A stretch of DNA of 64,000 nt from Piscinibacter sp. XHJ-5 (GCF_029855045.1 NZ_CP123228.1:4960001-5024000); one strand, 5' to 3'. Numbered from the stretch's first letter, positions 45,953-54,179 are shown. The notes: a model not told the origin generated them from the letters alone. Translations and numbers: made by a program.

Positions 45953-46930
45953 TCAATTCGCCGTTGCGCCAGACCGCTTGACGAGGCGGCCGTGCTTCTC
46001 GAGTTCACTGACGAGCAGCGGGCCGAACTGCGCGGGCGTGTTGCCGACGATCTCCATGCCTTGCAGATGGATCGCCTCCTGCACTTCCCTCGTCGCCAGC
46101 ACGGCCTTGAGCTTGCTGTAGGTCTCGTTCACGACGTTGCTCGGCATGCCGGCCGGTCCGATGACGGCGATCCAGGCATCGAAGCTGAAGCCGGGAAGAC
46201 CGCTCTCGGCCAGTGTGGGTACATCTGGCAGCGCTGAGCTGCGGCTCGTGCTCGAGACCCCGATCGCCCGCAACTTGCCTGCCTTGACATGCGGCAACGC
46301 GGTCGAGAGCGGCAGCATGGCGTACTGCACCTGCCCACCGATGAGATCGGCCGTCAGCGCACCCGTCCCCTTGTAGGGAACGTGGGTGACGTCGATCTTG
46401 GCTTCGCTGTTGAGATACTCCGCGGCCAGGTGCAGCACGGTGCCGTTGCCGGCCGAGCCGTAGCTGAACTCCTTGGCCTTCGCCCTCAACTCGGCGATGA
46501 ACTCCTGGGTCGTCTTGGCCTTCACCTGGTCCGGATTGACGACAAGAACAACCGGGCCTGAGGCAATCACGGTGATCGGCGTGATGTCCTTGATCGAATC
46601 GAAGGGCATCTTCTTGTAGATGAAGGGATTGATCACGTGATTGGACGAGACGATGCCGATCGCCGAGCCGTCCTTTGGCGCATTGACGATCTGGACCGTG
46701 CCGGTCATCCCGCCCGATCCCGGCAGGTTTTCGATCACCACCGATCGGCCGAACGTAGAGGCCATGGCGTTGCTCATGGCACGTGCAATGGTGTCGACTC
46801 CCGAGCCGGCCTGATTGGGCACGATGACGCGCAGAGGCCTGGTGTCTTGCGCGTACGAGGCGGGGGCACAGGCGAACGAGGCCAGACAGGCTGAAATAAC
46901 GGCCCACCGGCCGGATAGGAAGAAGCGCAT
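45953..46930 (-). CDS. Bug family (TctC-like) tripartite tricarboxylate transporter substrate-binding protein
   Basis: This is a 325-residue periplasmic receptor. The signal peptide (ISACLASFACAPASYAQD) ends at an AYAQ-like site. The mature N-terminus RPLRVIVPNQAGSGVDTIAR and later VVIENLPGSGGMTGTVQIV and VTHVPYKGTGALTADLIGG are Bug signatures; the Asp/carboxylate-binding loops are usual for di- or tricarboxylate ligands. ATG 46930 is preceded by AGGAGA. It lies between the aconitase-like gene and iorAB, same strand, 43 and 32 bp spacing, so it is likely co-transcribed. Membrane TctA/TctB partners are not present nearby. Confidence 0.93.
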   Translation of the reverse strand: MRFFLSGRWAVISACLASFACAPASYAQDTRPLRVIVPNQAGSGVDTIARAMSNAMASTFGRSVVIENLPGSGGMTGTVQIVNAPKDGSAIGIVSSNHVINPFIYKKMPFDSIKDITPITVIASGPVVLVVNPDQVKAKTTQEFIAELRAKAKEFSYGSAGNGTVLHLAAEYLNSEAKIDVTHVPYKGTGALTADLIGGQVQYAMLPLSTALPHVKAGKLRAIGVSSTSRSSALPDVPTLAESGLPGFSFDAWIAVIGPAGMPSNVVNETYSKLKAVLATREVQEAIHLQGMEIVGNTPAQFGPLLVSELEKHGRLVKRSGATAN

Positions 46931-46973
46931 CGATGTCTCCTGACTGGTTTTTGCGTGCAGAGGTACGGCGGAA

Positions 46974-48920
46974 TCAGGCCGCGTGGCGGCCGCGAAGCTC
47001 TTCGAACGAAACGATCTCGCCCACAATCGCGCTTGCGACCACCGTGGGCGGGCTGGCGAGCCAGACCTTGCCCGGGCCGGAACGGCCGGGGAAGTTGCGA
47101 TTGATCGCGCTGATGGTCACCTGCTCGCTGTCGCTGGAGGCGCCGGGCCCGAAGTTGGCGCAGGCACCGCAAGACGGCTGCAGGATCTCGGCGCCGACCG
47201 CCTCGAAGGTCTGGAGGTATCCCTGTTGGATGCAGTAGTCGCGAACCGCCGTGGTCCCGAATTGCAGATACAGCTTGACGCCGGGTTTCACACGCAGGTC
47301 GTGCGCCACGGCCCACGCCAGTACCTCGTGATAGCGGTCGAAGTCCTCGCGCTTGCCGGCAGTGCACGAACCGCCGTAGGCGATGTTGATCTCGGGGCGG
47401 GTGTCGAGTGAGCTGAGTGCCACGCCATTGCCTGGATCGCCCGGGCTGGCGACGATGGGGCTCAGGTTCGAGCAGTCGACGCGGATGGTCTCGGCGTAGT
47501 CTGCACCGGGGTCGCTGCACATCCACGGCTCGAGGGTGACTTCGATGCCGCGTCGCTCGCGCAAGAAGCGCACGGTTTCCGCGTCGGGCGCCACGATGCC
47601 GGTGAAGCCGCCGAGTTCGGCCGTCATGTTGGTGAGCGTCGCCCGCTCATCGGTGGACATCAGTGCGACCACGTCGCCGGCGAACTCGAACACCTTGCCC
47701 ACGCCGGCACCCGCCTTGATGCGAGGGGTTGCCAGCAAGTGCAACACGATGTCCTTGGCGGTGACGCCGGCGGGCACGCGACCGGTGAGCTCGATGCGCA
47801 GGGAACGAGGAATGGTGATGCGCACAGCACCTGTGACCAGCGAATTGGCGAGTTCCGTGCTGCCCACCCCGAAGGCGATGCAGCCCAGCGCACCGCTGTG
47901 CGTCGTGTGCGAGTCCGTGCCGACGACCACTTGCCCGGGGAGCGCGTGCAACTCGGTCAGGATCGGGTGCGAGATGCCTTCGCTGCCTTCCCCGCCCGGA
48001 AGCGCACCATGGCCGCGCAGCCCGTAGTCGGCCACGAATCGTCGGTGCTCGGCGACGAAGTGGTTCATGGCCGGAATCAGCCCCCGGCTGATGTGCGCGG
48101 GACTGCGATGGATATAGGACATGTGGTCCTCGAACGCGAGAATCCCCTGCGGCTCATGCAGCGTCAGGGGGCGGCCGAAGGCGCTGTGCAGCATGTGGGC
48201 GCACATGCCGGTGTAAGCCTCATGCATGAAGCGCCAGTCGGCGCGCACGAAGGCACCCGCACCAGGGTGTAGTTGGGTGGCGTCGGCGTCCAGCGTAGCG
48301 ACCAGATGCCGCGCCAGGATCTTGTCGGCGAGCGTGCGGGGATACGAGTCCTTCGAGCTACTGGGCATGATGTGCCGCATGCGCTCGCGGCCATACCGCA
48401 GCAACCCGCCATGGCGCAGGATCGCGGCGGCAAGCGCGTCGCGCGAGGCGACCAGTTCCTCCAGGTCGATGGCATCGCCGCTCTGCAGCCGCTCGACGAG
48501 GCTGAAGTCCGTGGAGGTGAACAGGCCGATGTTGTCGGCGTTCTGGCGGTAGATGCGCTCGAAGCTTTCCGCAATGACCAGCCGGATGCCCGCGGACCGC
48601 TCCGCGAGCGGGCTGTGCTCGCGTGACGAGCCCTTGCCATAGCGCTTGCCTGCGACGGTGACCGAGAAGCCCCCGTTCTTCACCGCGTCGATGCCGATCG
48701 GATTGCGGCCGCCTGCAGCGAAGCCCAGGTAGGGAACACGTCCGAGCCGGTCGTCCCACACCGTCAGCACATGTACCGGCGTGATCTCGTCAGTGGAGAC
48801 GTCATCCCTCAGCGCGCCGGCGTCCACGAGCGCGAAGTCCTCCCCTGCCAACTGCCGCTCGATGATCTGCGGGTTGTTGCTGAGAAAGAGAATGCGGCCC
48901 GAGAAGTCGATGAGTGCCAT
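46974..48920 (-). CDS. Aconitase/isopropylmalate dehydratase family, fused LeuD-LeuC order
   Basis: This is a 648-residue hydro-lyase. The swivel (LeuD-like) domain comes first, with DVSTDEITP near residue 41 and YGKGSSREHS at 94-103. It is followed by the 4Fe-4S large domain with VVGTDSHTTHSGALG, the cluster cysteine in AYGGSCTAGKREDF, and the cysteine pair in LQPSCGACANFGPG. The cluster ligands are all present. This swivel-first order is opposite to AcnA and to separate LeuC-LeuD genes. ATG 48920 follows AAGGAGA. With the Bug receptor downstream it probably isomerises an imported or derived hydroxy-di/tricarboxylate; the substrate is unknown. Confidence 0.9.
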   Translation of the reverse strand: MALIDFSGRILFLSNNPQIIERQLAGEDFALVDAGALRDDVSTDEITPVHVLTVWDDRLGRVPYLGFAAGGRNPIGIDAVKNGGFSVTVAGKRYGKGSSREHSPLAERSAGIRLVIAESFERIYRQNADNIGLFTSTDFSLVERLQSGDAIDLEELVASRDALAAAILRHGGLLRYGRERMRHIMPSSSKDSYPRTLADKILARHLVATLDADATQLHPGAGAFVRADWRFMHEAYTGMCAHMLHSAFGRPLTLHEPQGILAFEDHMSYIHRSPAHISRGLIPAMNHFVAEHRRFVADYGLRGHGALPGGEGSEGISHPILTELHALPGQVVVGTDSHTTHSGALGCIAFGVGSTELANSLVTGAVRITIPRSLRIELTGRVPAGVTAKDIVLHLLATPRIKAGAGVGKVFEFAGDVVALMSTDERATLTNMTAELGGFTGIVAPDAETVRFLRERRGIEVTLEPWMCSDPGADYAETIRVDCSNLSPIVASPGDPGNGVALSSLDTRPEINIAYGGSCTAGKREDFDRYHEVLAWAVAHDLRVKPGVKLYLQFGTTAVRDYCIQQGYLQTFEAVGAEILQPSCGACANFGPGASSDSEQVTISAINRNFPGRSGPGKVWLASPPTVVASAIVGEIVSFEELRGRHAA

Positions 48921-49016
48921 GAGGGGGTCTCCTTGACAGGCACTCTAGGTGGGCCGGGCCGCAATCGGCAGTGCTGATGCGGCAATCGGGCTATCGCCGC
49001 CGGCGATATTGCGGCC

Positions 49017-49194
49017 AGGGCCTGTTAACGCTTGGGAGGCCTCGCGTGACTCAGCAAAGCGCCGCCCGCAAGGCGCGAAGCGCAGCCGTAGCGGTGTCTA
49101 CGGGGAGCATTCGCAACGCGGCGGGCGCCGCTTTGCTGAGATCACCCGCAAGGCCGGTGCCGGCGCGAGGCCTCCCATAGCGTTAACAGGCCCT
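49017..49194. repeat. 178-bp nested palindrome, MITE-like
   Basis: Terminal arms AGGGCCTGTTAACGCT (49017-49032) and its exact complement (49179-49194) are 16 bp. Inside are perfect arms at 49034-49046/49164-49176 (13 bp, GGGAGGCCTCGCG), 49050-49061/49129-49140 (12 bp, CTCAGCAAAGCG), 49063-49069/49121-49127 (7 bp) and an apical CCGTAG hairpin (49086-49091/49098-49103). Almost the whole element can fold into one long stem. No open frame is inside. It ends within the stop codon of the LysR gene. Confidence 0.75.
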
Positions 49195-50092
49195 AATCAG
49201 GCCCCGGCATTCCCAATGTGGCCAGAAGCGCTTCGACTGCGCGAAGGCGTGACGACTTGCGCAACGCATAGACGCGCAGCGATCGATCCCTCCACGGCTC
49301 GTCGAGCGGCCGTCGAACGAAGCGCTTGGTGCCCGCGTAGGCCGACACTGCGCTGGACGGCATGATCGCGATCCCCAGGCCGACTTCGATCATGCGACAG
49401 CCAGCGTCGTAGCTCGCGACGCCCACCGGTTGGTAGATCGTCAGGTGCAGGCCCTCGGCCTTCTCCTGCAGGAAAGTGTCGAGCGCGCCGCCCACCGACA
49501 TGCCGATCAGCGGGAACTTCACCACGTCGGTGAAGCGAAGCTTCCGCTGCTGTGCCAGCGGATGCTTGGGTGGCAAGACGACAATCAGCGGGTCATCGGC
49601 GAAATGCCAGGACTCGATGCCGCGCGGGGTTTCCGCGACGGCCGCACCAACGCCGACGTCCGCCCGGTCGTCGAGGCAGGCCCTCAGAATCTCGCTCGTC
49701 GAACGTTCTTGAAGTGCGATCTCCACTTCTGGGTAAGCGGCTCGAAACGCTTGCAGCTTCTCCGGCAGGAAGCCGACCACCGAGGACGGATTGGCAAACA
49801 ATCGGACCGTACCCGCCACGACGCCGCTCAGCGAGCGGACTTCCCGAACGAAGGCCTCGATGTCCGCGTTAAGACGCTGGCCCAAGGCATGGGCTCTCGC
49901 GCCAGCCTCGGTCAACTGCACTCCCATTGGCGATCGCGACAGCAGTGGCACGCCCAACGAATGCTCGAGATCGGCCATGCGACGGCTGAGTGCCGACTGA
50001 GCAATGTGCTCCGTTTCCGCAGCTCGCTTGATCGAACCCTCACGAACGACCGCGAGGAAGAGTTGCAGACTGACCGGGTCGATGCGATGCAC
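49193..50092 (-). CDS. LysR family transcriptional regulator
   Basis: This is a 299-residue LTTR. The N-terminal HTH is SLQLFLAVVREGSIKRAAE and SALSRRMADLEHSLGVPLLS, and the effector domain starts near residue 93 (GTVRLFANPSSVVGFLPEKL). Its TAG stop uses the terminal base pair of the adjacent 178-bp palindrome, so the element lies flush with, or has slightly reset, the C-terminus. It is divergent from rraA (150 bp) and upstream of the aconitase-Bug-iorAB array on the same strand. Either could be its target. Confidence 0.93.
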   Translation of the reverse strand: MHRIDPVSLQLFLAVVREGSIKRAAETEHIAQSALSRRMADLEHSLGVPLLSRSPMGVQLTEAGARAHALGQRLNADIEAFVREVRSLSGVVAGTVRLFANPSSVVGFLPEKLQAFRAAYPEVEIALQERSTSEILRACLDDRADVGVGAAVAETPRGIESWHFADDPLIVVLPPKHPLAQQRKLRFTDVVKFPLIGMSVGGALDTFLQEKAEGLHLTIYQPVGVASYDAGCRMIEVGLGIAIMPSSAVSAYAGTKRFVRRPLDEPWRDRSLRVYALRKSSRLRAVEALLATLGMPGPD

Positions 50093-50145
50093 GGGGCTCC
50101 TCTCGGGCCGAGTTGGCTCCGCATAGTCTAGGGCGCCGAAGTGCT

Positions 50146-50190
50146 ATCGCGGCCAGGCATGCGGCGCCGCCATCGCGGCATGGCATGCGG
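50146..50190. promoter_or_regulatory. 19-bp direct repeats upstream of rraA
   Basis: Two 19-bp copies, ATCGCGGCCAGGCATGCGG (50146-50164) and ATCGCGGCATGGCATGCGG (50172-50190), match at 17 positions with a 26-bp period. They fill the centre of the LysR/rraA divergent gap. They may be regulator sites or a short tandem duplication. Confidence 0.4.
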
Positions 50191-50243
50191 GCTATGCAGC
50201 GATGGGTGATCCACGAACCTCGCCGGGCATCTACCATCGCGCG

Positions 50244-50825
50244 ATGAGCTTCAAGACCACCGATCTTTGCGACGCCTCTGCAGAGGTGCATGTATGCGAA
50301 CTGCCATTCGTCGGCTTCGGTCGGCGCAGGGCTTTTGCGGGCAGCATCCGCACCGCTCGTTATCGTGATGGCATCAGTGTGTTGCGGGACATGATCAACC
50401 AGCCGGGCCACGGCCAGGTGCTCGTCATCGATGGCGCCGGTCTGGAATGGCGCGCGCTGTTCGGAGATGTGATGGCGAGGCTCGCAGTCCGCAACGGCTG
50501 GGCCGGCGTTGTTGTGCATGGCCAGATACGGGACCGCGCAGAGCTCGACACGATGGACATCGGCGTGAAGGCACTGGGCACCGCACCCCGCCGCGCGGAC
50601 ATCGGCGGCCTGGGGGAAGCCGACGTTACGGTGGCGTTCGGAGGCGTCACGTTCATGCCTGGGCAACGCCTTGTGGCGGATGAGGACGGGGTTGTCGTGC
50701 TTCCGATCGGCGTCGTCGAAAGTGACATCGACATCGCGAACAGCTTGGCCGCGACCGCAGCGTATGTTTCTGCGAAGGCTTCGACCTCGGCTGGTCCAAC
50801 ACCATCGCCAGACGCCTCGGCCTGA
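50244..50825 (+). CDS. rraA: RraA, regulator of ribonuclease activity A family
   Basis: This is a 193-residue protein matching true RraA along its length: TTDLCDASAEVHVCE at the start, VLVIDGAGLEWRALFGDVMA, GVVVHGQIRDRAELDTMDIG, and ADVTVAFGGVTFMPGQRLVA near the end. RraA binds RNase E and lowers mRNA decay in enterobacteria; many homologues are instead metal-dependent 2-keto-acid aldolases, and the retained Arg-Asp pair (QIRD) fits that too. ATG 50244 was chosen over a frame start 14 codons upstream because RraA proteins begin with this short segment. A GST gene follows 38 bp later. Confidence 0.9.
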   Translation: MSFKTTDLCDASAEVHVCELPFVGFGRRRAFAGSIRTARYRDGISVLRDMINQPGHGQVLVIDGAGLEWRALFGDVMARLAVRNGWAGVVVHGQIRDRAELDTMDIGVKALGTAPRRADIGGLGEADVTVAFGGVTFMPGQRLVADEDGVVVLPIGVVESDIDIANSLAATAAYVSAKASTSAGPTPSPDASA

Positions 50826-50863
50826 CTCGGCCTATCTCCGTTGATCGCGAGGTGGCTGACGCC

Positions 50864-51535
50864 ATGATCCAGCTCTATCACTGCGTGAGTGCCCGCTCGT
50901 TTCGGGGCCTTTGGGCCCTCGAGGAACTGGGCCTGCCCTACGAGTTGGTCATGCTTGCTTTCCCGCCTCGGCAACACGCCCGGCACTTTCTCGCGCTGAA
51001 CCCGTTGGGCACCATCCCGCTCCTGGTTCACGGCGATACCCGGATGACCGAATCGGCGGCGATCTGCCAGTATCTCTGCTCGTTGAAGCGACCCACCCCG
51101 ATGCAGGTCGAGCCCGCCGAGCCGGAGTACGGCAGCTACCTCAACATGCTGCATTTCGGAGAAGCCACGCTGACCTTTCCCCAAACGCTGGTGCTGCGTT
51201 ACTCGCGTTTCGAACCGGAAGAGCGACGTCAGCCTGTCGTGGCAGAGGACTATGCCAAGTGGTTCCTGGCGCGTCTGCGGACATTGGAAGTGCGGCTGGC
51301 GGAAGAGGACTACCTGTGCGCTGGGCGCTTCACTGCAGCGGATGTATCCGTCGGCTACGCGCTCATGCTCGCGAATTATCTTGACCTCTCCTCGCGCTTT
51401 ACACCGGCGGTAGCGGCCTACTGGGAGCGGCTCCAAGAGCGGCAAGCCTTCAAGCGGGCGCTCGATGCGCAGAGGAATGCGGCGCTCAAGCAAGGGGTCT
51501 CGATCCTGCCTGCGCCGCAGGCCGTACCCGGCTGA
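50864..51535 (+). CDS. Glutathione S-transferase family protein
   Basis: This is a 223-residue GST. The N-terminal thioredoxin-like domain starts MIQLYHCVSARSFRGLWALE with a cysteine/serine pair in the active-site region. The glutathione-contacting NPLGTIPLLVHGDTRMTESA holds the cis-proline and the ES pair, and the helical C-terminal domain includes FTAADVSVGYALMLA. A GTG four codons upstream (50852) is an alternative start. It lies 38 bp downstream of rraA and is probably co-transcribed. The beta/zeta-like type suggests conjugation or isomerisation of an aromatic or electrophilic compound (inference). Confidence 0.9.
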   Translation: MIQLYHCVSARSFRGLWALEELGLPYELVMLAFPPRQHARHFLALNPLGTIPLLVHGDTRMTESAAICQYLCSLKRPTPMQVEPAEPEYGSYLNMLHFGEATLTFPQTLVLRYSRFEPEERRQPVVAEDYAKWFLARLRTLEVRLAEEDYLCAGRFTAADVSVGYALMLANYLDLSSRFTPAVAAYWERLQERQAFKRALDAQRNAALKQGVSILPAPQAVPG

Positions 51536-51562
51536 TTTGGCAAGGCGATTCTCATTGACCGT

Positions 51563-52174
51563 TCAGCCCGCGCTTCTCCTGCGCGGCGCGGCCTTCGTGG
51601 CCTGTTTCGGCCGCAGCGACTCGAGGATCGCGGCGCGGCCGGCGGCGAGGAATTCATCGGCGAGTGCCGAATCGTCCGGGCAGGCCCGCGACAGGACGAG
51701 CGCACCCACTGCGTGCGCCAGCGTGTCGAGAATCCAGGATCGCGCCTGGGCAGCGTCAGCGGCAGCTGACGCGCCGTTCTTGCGAATCAGCGTTGCCACC
51801 AGATTCTCGACACCGTCCGCAAACGCGACCCGGACCAACTCCGACTGCCGTGCGGCGTCGGCCCCGAGTGCGGCCATCGTGCAGCCGGTGGAGCGCGCGT
51901 CCCGGTGCTCGCGTGACAGATAGTGTTCGACGAACTCCGAGGCACCCACCCCTTCGGACAGCGCGGTGGTCTGCGCGATGCCGCAGGCCATCGCTTCCGC
52001 CATCAGATCGGCCTTGGAGCCGAAGTGCTTGTAGAAGCCGCCGTGGGTGAAGCCCGCTGCAGCCATCAGATCGGCAACGCCGATCCCGTCGAAGCCGCGC
52101 TCGCGAAACAGCTCGGACGCCGTCTCGACGACATGGGCCCGATTGGCCTGCGCCTGTGCCTTGGTGACTTTCAT
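51563..52174 (-). CDS. TetR family transcriptional repressor
   Basis: This is a 203-residue regulator. The N-terminal HTH includes RAHVVETASELFRERGFDGI and FTHGGFYKHFGSKADLMAEA, and a helical ligand domain follows. ATG 52174 (MKVTKAQAQANRAHVVE) is preferred. Its promoter (TTGATG, 16 bp, TATAGT reading leftward) contains a palindrome, and a second palindrome covers the divergent oxidoreductase promoter. The protein therefore most likely represses both genes. TetR-MDR pairs of this kind usually respond to toxic electrophiles. Confidence 0.93.
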   Translation of the reverse strand: MKVTKAQAQANRAHVVETASELFRERGFDGIGVADLMAAAGFTHGGFYKHFGSKADLMAEAMACGIAQTTALSEGVGASEFVEHYLSREHRDARSTGCTMAALGADAARQSELVRVAFADGVENLVATLIRKNGASAAADAAQARSWILDTLAHAVGALVLSRACPDDSALADEFLAAGRAAILESLRPKQATKAAPRRRSAG

Positions 52175-52213
52175 GTCTGTCTGCGCTACCGGGGTGCTCG
52201 TCCTGTTGGTCGG

Positions 52214-52241
52214 ACTATACATTGATGTCGAACATCATCAA
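52214..52241 (-). promoter_or_regulatory. TetR-gene promoter with operator in the spacer
   Basis: On the minus strand TTGATG (52241-52236) and TATAGT (52219-52214) are separated by 16 bp. The spacer and -35 edge hold the palindrome GATGTTCGACATC (52236-52224). This suits autorepression by TetR. The match to the consensus is good for such a GC-rich genome. Confidence 0.6.
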
Positions 52242-52244
52242 AGC

Positions 52245-52273
52245 TTGACTTTTAAGATGATGCTCGTCATCAT
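52245..52273 (+). promoter_or_regulatory. MDR-gene promoter region with second operator
   Basis: TTGACT (52245-52250) can serve as -35, and the expected -10 area falls on the palindrome ATGATG-CTCGT-CATCAT (52257-52273). This shares GATG/CATC half-sites with the palindrome at 52224-52236. It is a probable TetR operator blocking transcription of the oxidoreductase at 52311. The -10 itself is poorly defined. Confidence 0.5.
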
Positions 52274-52310
52274 TGTGCCCATCGCACTCGCCGCAGCCGC
52301 ACGGACCCCC

Positions 52311-53312
52311 ATGAAAGCACTCACCTTCAAACGTTATGGCAAGTCACCCGAGATCGGCTTTGCCGAGGTGCCACGCCCCACCCTGAAGGCCGACGAACTG
52401 CTGGTCCGGGTTCACGCGGCGAGCGTGAACCCGATCGACAACATGATTCCGACCGGCATCTTCAAGGCCGTCGTGAAGTTCGAGCTGCCGGCCACGATGG
52501 GCAGCGATCTGGCCGGTGTGGTGACGGAAGTCGGCAGTCAGGTGACCCGGTTCAAGGTCGGCGACGCGGTCTTCGCCAGCATCTTCGACCAGGGCACGGG
52601 TTCGATCGCCGAGTTCGCGGTGGTCCGCGAAAGCGCCGCCGCGTTGAAACCGGCGAACCTGGACTTCGTCCAGGCGGCATCGATCCCGATGGTCGGGTTG
52701 ACCTCGTGGCAGGCGCTGAAGGAGCGCATCGGTCTGCGCTCGGGGCAGAAGGTGTTCATCCCGGCGGGCTCCGGCGGTATCGGCACGTTCGCCATCCAGT
52801 TGGCCAAGGTCCTGGGCGCCAGGGTCGGCACGACCACCAGCACGGGCAATGTCGACCTGGTGCGCAGCCTGGGCGCCGACGAGGTCGTCGACTACAAGAA
52901 GCAGGAATTCGAGGCGGTGCTGCGCGGCTACGACGCGGTGCTGGGCACCGTCAGGGGTGACACGATCGAGAAGTCCATCGGCATCCTCAATGCGCGTGGC
53001 CGGATCGTCTCGCTGGTCGGGCCGCTGGACGTCGCATTCGCTCGCGCTCGCCGGCTCAACGTCGTGCTGAGGTTCGTGTTCGCGCTGATGAGCCGCAAGA
53101 TCATGCGCCTGACGAAAAAGAGCGACGTCGACTACTCCTTCCTGTTTGCCCGCCCCGACGGCGATCAGCTCGCCCAGATCGGCAAGCTCCTCGAGACGCA
53201 GCGCATCCGGCCGGTGATCGACAAGGTGTTTCCCTTCGAGCAGGCCAAGGAGGCACTGGAGTACCTCGCCCTGGGGCGCTCCAAGGGCAAGGTCGTCGTG
53301 CAGATGCGATAG
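52311..53312 (+). CDS. NADP-dependent oxidoreductase, MDR (quinone oxidoreductase) family
   Basis: This is a 333-residue zinc-independent MDR enzyme. The GroES-like domain has LLVRVHAASVNPIDNMIPTG and MGSDLAGVVTEVG. The Rossmann domain has VFIPAGSGGIGTFAIQLAKV near residue 150, and the C-terminal FPFEQAKEALEYLALGRSKG is typical. ATG 52311 fits the family N-terminus MKALTFKRYG. It is controlled, by inference, by the divergent TetR gene. In related genomes an alpha/beta hydrolase follows in the same unit; here that gene is a decayed remnant. Confidence 0.93.
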   Translation: MKALTFKRYGKSPEIGFAEVPRPTLKADELLVRVHAASVNPIDNMIPTGIFKAVVKFELPATMGSDLAGVVTEVGSQVTRFKVGDAVFASIFDQGTGSIAEFAVVRESAAALKPANLDFVQAASIPMVGLTSWQALKERIGLRSGQKVFIPAGSGGIGTFAIQLAKVLGARVGTTTSTGNVDLVRSLGADEVVDYKKQEFEAVLRGYDAVLGTVRGDTIEKSIGILNARGRIVSLVGPLDVAFARARRLNVVLRFVFALMSRKIMRLTKKSDVDYSFLFARPDGDQLAQIGKLLETQRIRPVIDKVFPFEQAKEALEYLALGRSKGKVVVQMR

Positions 53313-53321
53313 CTGACGAAC

Positions 53322-54001
53322 CGACCTGGCCGGTCGAGCACGTGATCGTGTTCGACAACCGGGGTGTCGGTGCGTCCACGGGAGCGCCGGCCAACTCGAT
53401 CGAGCAGATGGCGGACGACGCCATCACCTTCATCACGGCGAGGGGCTTCGCGCAGGTCGACCTGTTCGGCTTCTCGATGGGCGGAATGATCGCGCAGGAG
53501 ATCGCGCTGAAGGAACCGCGGCTCGTCCGCAAGATGATCCTGGCCGGAACCGGCCCGGCCGGGGGCGAAGGCATCAGCGCGGTGGCCGGCGTCGCGAACT
53601 TCGACCTGATGCGGGGGCCTCGTCACCGGCCAGGACCCGAAGCAGTACCTGTTCTTCACCCGCACGCCGGCCGGCATCGAAGCCGGCAAGGCGTTCCTGG
53701 CGCGGCTCAACGAGCGTTCTGGAGGCCGCGACAAGGACATCGCCGTGCGTGCCTACGTGGCGCAGCTTCAGGCGCTCGGCGCGTGGGGCCGGAAGAGGCC
53801 CGTCGACTCTCGGTGATCAGGCAGCAGGTGCTCGTGGTCAATGGCGACGACGACCGGATGGTCCCGACACCCAACTCGCGCGATCTTGCGCTGCGGCTGC
53901 CGAACAGCAGCCTGGTCATCTATCCCGATGCGGGCCACGGCGGCGTTTTCCAGTACCACGCCGATTTCGTACCCAGGGCGCTGCGGTTCCTCGCGCGCTG
54001 A
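53322..54001 (+). pseudogene. Alpha/beta hydrolase, 5'-truncated and frameshifted
   Basis: The sequence begins abruptly at HVIVFDNRGVGASTGAPANS, which in intact homologues is about residue 45, so the start and first strand are gone. The nucleophile elbow LFGFSMGGMIAQEIALKEP is intact. Near 53615 the frame shifts (GLVTGQDPKQYLFFTRTPAG continues in another frame) and returns near 53790 to read QQVLVVNGDDDRMVPT and YPDAGHGGVFQYHADFVPRA with the acid and histidine. Two opposite indels plus the missing 5' end mark a pseudogene. Confidence 0.75.
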
Positions 54002-54179
54002 TGCCTGCAACTCACTGACGGCCGGAATGCCTGCGGACGTTGTTGCTCTTCGAGCAGCGCTCCGACTCGGACCGCGACAAGCCCGCGAAGCATTCCAGCG
54101 TCTCCTGGGCCACTTCGCCCTGGAGGCGCGCGACGATGTCGCCCAGGGCTGCGAGCTGGGACCCACGAGCCGATCCAGT

